Source: Hymenoscyphus infarciens
Lineage: Eukaryota > Ascomycota > Leotiomycetes > Helotiales > Helotiaceae
Length of the DNA stretch: 64,000 bases
Assembly (NCBI GenBank): GCA_001414345.1
Contig: LLCB01000016.1
Coordinates: 303,528-367,527, forward strand
Reading direction: 5' to 3'
The notes under the pieces were generated by a model. The model was not told the origin of the DNA, searched no databases, and worked only from the letters and a program-made list of their open reading frames with translations. The translations under genes were made by a program, and so were the position numbers. Of the stretch, positions 61,201 through 64,000 are shown piece by piece; within the stretch, counting starts at the first letter, position 1; each line of letters begins with the position of its first letter.

Positions 61201-62754
61201 TTTTAAAGATTTAAAAGCCTAAGATTACTAACTTTTATTAGTAGTAGTAAGAACCTTTTAAATTAGACTTAGTACTAATTATTAGTATAGTTAGTCGGTT
61301 TACTCTACTAAAATCTCTCTCTTAGATACTTAGTAAACTATATATTTATAACTATACTTAAAAGCTTATATAAAGTACTTCTAACTTTAAATAAAAGTTA
61401 ATAAATATATCTATTACTTTCTAAAGCTATATTAAGTCTTTTTTTATATATTATATATATAAATCTTAGGCTTAGAGCTTAGCTTATATTTAATAAAAGT
61501 TTATTCCTAGTTTAGTATATCTATTTATTTATTAATTATAGATAGTAAAAGTAATACTACTAGCTAACTCTCTACGTCTTTCATAGATAGTAATTTATAC
61601 TTTCTTTATTATATTACTCTCTATTAACGTTTTAATTACTCTAGCTAGTAGTTAATTATAATTTTAAACTATTATATAGTCTATAGTTAGTTAGTAGAGT
61701 ATATAATCTTACTAAACTATTATTATCTAACTTCTCTAATTCTTTATCTAAGAAGTTATTATTATATAAATACTCTAGTACTATGTCTATTACTTAATCG
61801 CTTCTATCTTTATTACTAAAGTATATACTAAATTTATCTTAATTAGCCTCTCTAGCTTCTTTTAATTTTCAAGTTATCTTAGAGTATAGCTTTTACTTAT
61901 ATACTCTCTCTAGTTTATTTAAAAAGTCTAATTCTATTAAATTACTTTCTTAGATATACGTTAATAATTCTACTCTTAAATCTAAGAATACTATAGTATA
62001 AGTCTCTCTCTCTTTAGTATATATTATCTTATTAATTAGTAGTAGATATTTATATACTAATAAATTTTTTTATACTATTCTAGAGTTATTTAAAGTAAAT
62101 ATATATTAATATTCTAATTCTTATATAATTTCTAAAGCTTAATAAGCTTCTTAGTATATATCTTAAAACTATAGTCGACTACTAGATACTCTTTACTTCT
62201 AGAATAGTAAAAGTTAGTCTATAATACTTCTAGTACTCTATACTTTTAATTAATATTAGTATAAATATAATAGTAATTCTATATATATATACGTTTAAAG
62301 CTCTTTCTAAATAATTAGAATATATATATATTATATAGTAATTATATTAGAAAGACTCTTTTTAGAAAATAACCTCTTTTTATAGATATCTTAGAAGTAT
62401 ATTTTCTACTTATTTAAGAACTCTTTTATAAGCTATCTCTACTAAGTCTTACTATATTAATTAGCTATAGAAGTACTAAATTAATATAGGTCTAAAAATT
62501 AGTATAGCTCTCTACTACTTTTTATAGCTTATTATTAATAAAGTATATAGTAAGTGTCTACTACTATTAGAGATTCTAATTCTAGAGACGGATTAATAGT
62601 TTTTAGATATAGGACCGTGGTTTAAAACCTAGTATTACTAAGTCTACTAGGCCTAATTAGTAAATTACATATTTACTCTATTAAAAAAAAGTATAGATAG
62701 CTTTAAATTAATAATATAATTTTTTAAAGTATCTAAGTATACTTTTAACTATAA

Positions 62755-62864
62755 TGTCACAAGAAAATGGGGTCTCACGTGACCCATTTTCCCTGTATAT
62801 ATAGCAGAGTTTTCACCTCCGAATACAAGGCTCCTTAGAGCGTTTTCAACTTAAAAATACGTCA
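62755..62864 (+). repeat. Left LTR
   Basis: Begins TGTCACAAGAAAATGGGG and ends TTAAAAATACGTCA. It keeps its CA and TG dinucleotides, so it looks little affected by RIP. Confidence 0.8.
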
Positions 62865-63646
62865 TAGTTATGAGCCCGGTTTACGCGTATAGTGTACTCT
62901 TATAACTTCTTTATCTTCTACTTACGTATTTAACGTATTACGACGTATTTGGAACGCTCTCTGCTGTCGGTTAGCGTAACTAACCCCTCGATGCTTACTC
63001 TCGACGAGCACTCGAAAGCCCTACTACGATTAAAGTAGAGGCTCTTCTAACTTTGAATACGAGACTCTCCTAACAAGCGTGAACAAGGACTCTCTTAACA
63101 AGCGTGGACAGGACTCTCTCACGGGACGCTCTCGAATTCGAATATAGCGAAAGCCCTACTCGAGTAGGCACATCAATTCAGCAGCTTACTCTCTCGACGA
63201 GCTCGTATAAAGCCCAGCTACGTACGAAGCTGGCCACCGCCACTCTTAGGGGTGCCTTTTCAAAACCGGAAGCTTAGCAGCGCGCTGGCCACCCTAAGGG
63301 GTGCTCGATTAAGACGATCCGGAAGCCTAGTACTCTACAAAGCTAGTATATAAATACAACGCTAACTACGAGCTACTACATCTTACAAACGCTACCCGCT
63401 GTCTTTACTAAAGCCAGAGCTAATAACGTGCTAGAGTATAAGAGAGGAAGTTAGACAGGATCTAGGAGTAAGACTTTACCCTTAAATGCTACGGAATCGC
63501 TATTCAGGAGTTTAAAGTAATATATATAGCTCTATAGGTTTTCTCTATAGTAGGAATAGAGGGCGATATAGTTAAGAGGTTCTTTTATAATCTAGCCTGC
63601 TGTTATTATAGGCCTAGGAAGTTGTCTCTTCTAGACCTAAGGGGTG

Positions 63647-63757
63647 TGTTATAAGAAAATAGAGTCTTACGTAACCCATTTTCCCTATATATATAGCAGA
63701 GTTTTCACCTCTGAATATAAGGCTTCTTAGAGCGTTTTCAACTCAAAAAATACGTTA
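63647..63757 (+). repeat. Right LTR, RIP-altered
   Basis: Begins TGTTATAAGAAAATAGAG and ends AAAAAATACGTTA. Nearly all differences from the left LTR are C to T or G to A changes. Confidence 0.8.
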
Positions 63758-64000
63758 TATATAACTATAGTTATAAACTATCTATTTCTTTTCTCTAAAA
63801 AGCTTTAAATTAATTAATCTATCTTTTATATTTATCTTTATAAATATTAAAGTTATATAAAACTAGAAATAAGATAAATTATACTCTTAGAGTTTCTAAT
63901 AAGTTTATCTTTTATTCTATACTATTTACTTCTCTATACTACTCTTCTAAAAGCTTTAAAATACTCTAATAATATATACTAATTACTTTTTAATATATAG
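63758..64000. repeat. AT-rich sequence to window end
   Basis: RIP-like AT-rich sequence continues beyond the window; no feature. Confidence 0.5.

Larger units (their letters stand above)
54950..62750. repeat. Long AT-rich, RIP-degraded repeat block
   Basis: About 7.8 kb of almost continuous AT-rich sequence without open frames. C is nearly always in CT context, indicating RIP of former transposons. A short GC-rich island (about 55160-55260) and a 45-bp tandem repeat (58148-58235) stand out. No original element could be identified. Confidence 0.8.
62755..63757 (+). mobile_element. Non-autonomous Copia-type LTR element (TRIM-like)
   Basis: Two direct repeats of 110 and 111 bp bound a 782-bp interior. 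Each starts TG and ends CA/TA with a TATATATA box inside. Two bases after the left LTR is GTTATGAGCCC (62867-62877), complementary to the anticodon arm of initiator tRNA-Met, the half-tRNA primer type used by Copia-like elements. A purine tract AAGGGGTG (63639-63646) precedes the right LTR. No open frame for gag or pol remains, so it must be mobilised in trans or is dead. Flanks TATAA and TATAT could be an imperfect 5-bp target duplication. Confidence 0.75.

Overview
The window is nuclear DNA of a filamentous ascomycete (Pezizomycotina). Genes have short GT-AG introns of about 45-100 bases with CTAAC-type branch sites, and several encoded families are fungal: NUXM-type complex I subunit, EFR3, MscS-EF-hand channel, DUF1996, rhodopsin-like domain and 2EXR domain. 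GC-balanced gene islands alternate sharply with AT-rich blocks in which C survives almost only before T, the mark of repeat-induced point mutation (RIP). A leotiomycete (Helotiales-like) genome is my best guess, but that is inference.

Layout. 1-12.6 kb is a gene island: the 3' end of an unknown gene, a Lys/Pro-rich unknown protein, eIF2B delta, a small complex I subunit, an Shg1-type COMPASS subunit with a long Arg/Asp-rich tail, an unresolved locus, an AT block (10.3-11.5 kb), and a YggS/PROSC-type PLP homeostasis protein. 14.7-17.7 kb holds an MscS channel with an EF hand. 18.3-20.5 kb is AT-rich and contains a terminal-inverted-repeat element. 22.2-28.6 kb holds a peroxisomal acyl-CoA thioesterase II with a C-terminal SKL, a tRNA-Tyr gene with an abnormal second insertion, a rhodopsin-domain membrane protein, and a 685-bp hAT-like MITE with a perfect 8-bp target duplication. 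28.6-37.1 kb holds EFR3 and a large zinc-finger protein. 39.6-44.7 kb holds a 2EXR protein, an Mpv17-family protein and two unknown proteins. 45-48 kb is an AT block with a second copy of the TIR element. 48.4-54.6 kb holds an orphan ORF, a secreted DUF1996 protein and a Ser/Glu-rich unknown protein. 55-64 kb is RIP-degraded repeat DNA ending in a small Copia-type LTR element.

The genes are mostly independent housekeeping or accessory loci transcribed singly from both strands, with no operon or obvious secondary-metabolite cluster. The strongest second-look items are the tRNA-Tyr gene interrupted outside the normal intron site, the non-autonomous elements (hAT MITE, TIR family, Copia-type TRIM primed by an initiator-tRNA half), and a thioesterase whose peroxisomal signal depends on splicing of one 54-base exon. 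Exon boundaries were worked out by hand from splice signals and frame agreement, and no database search was possible.
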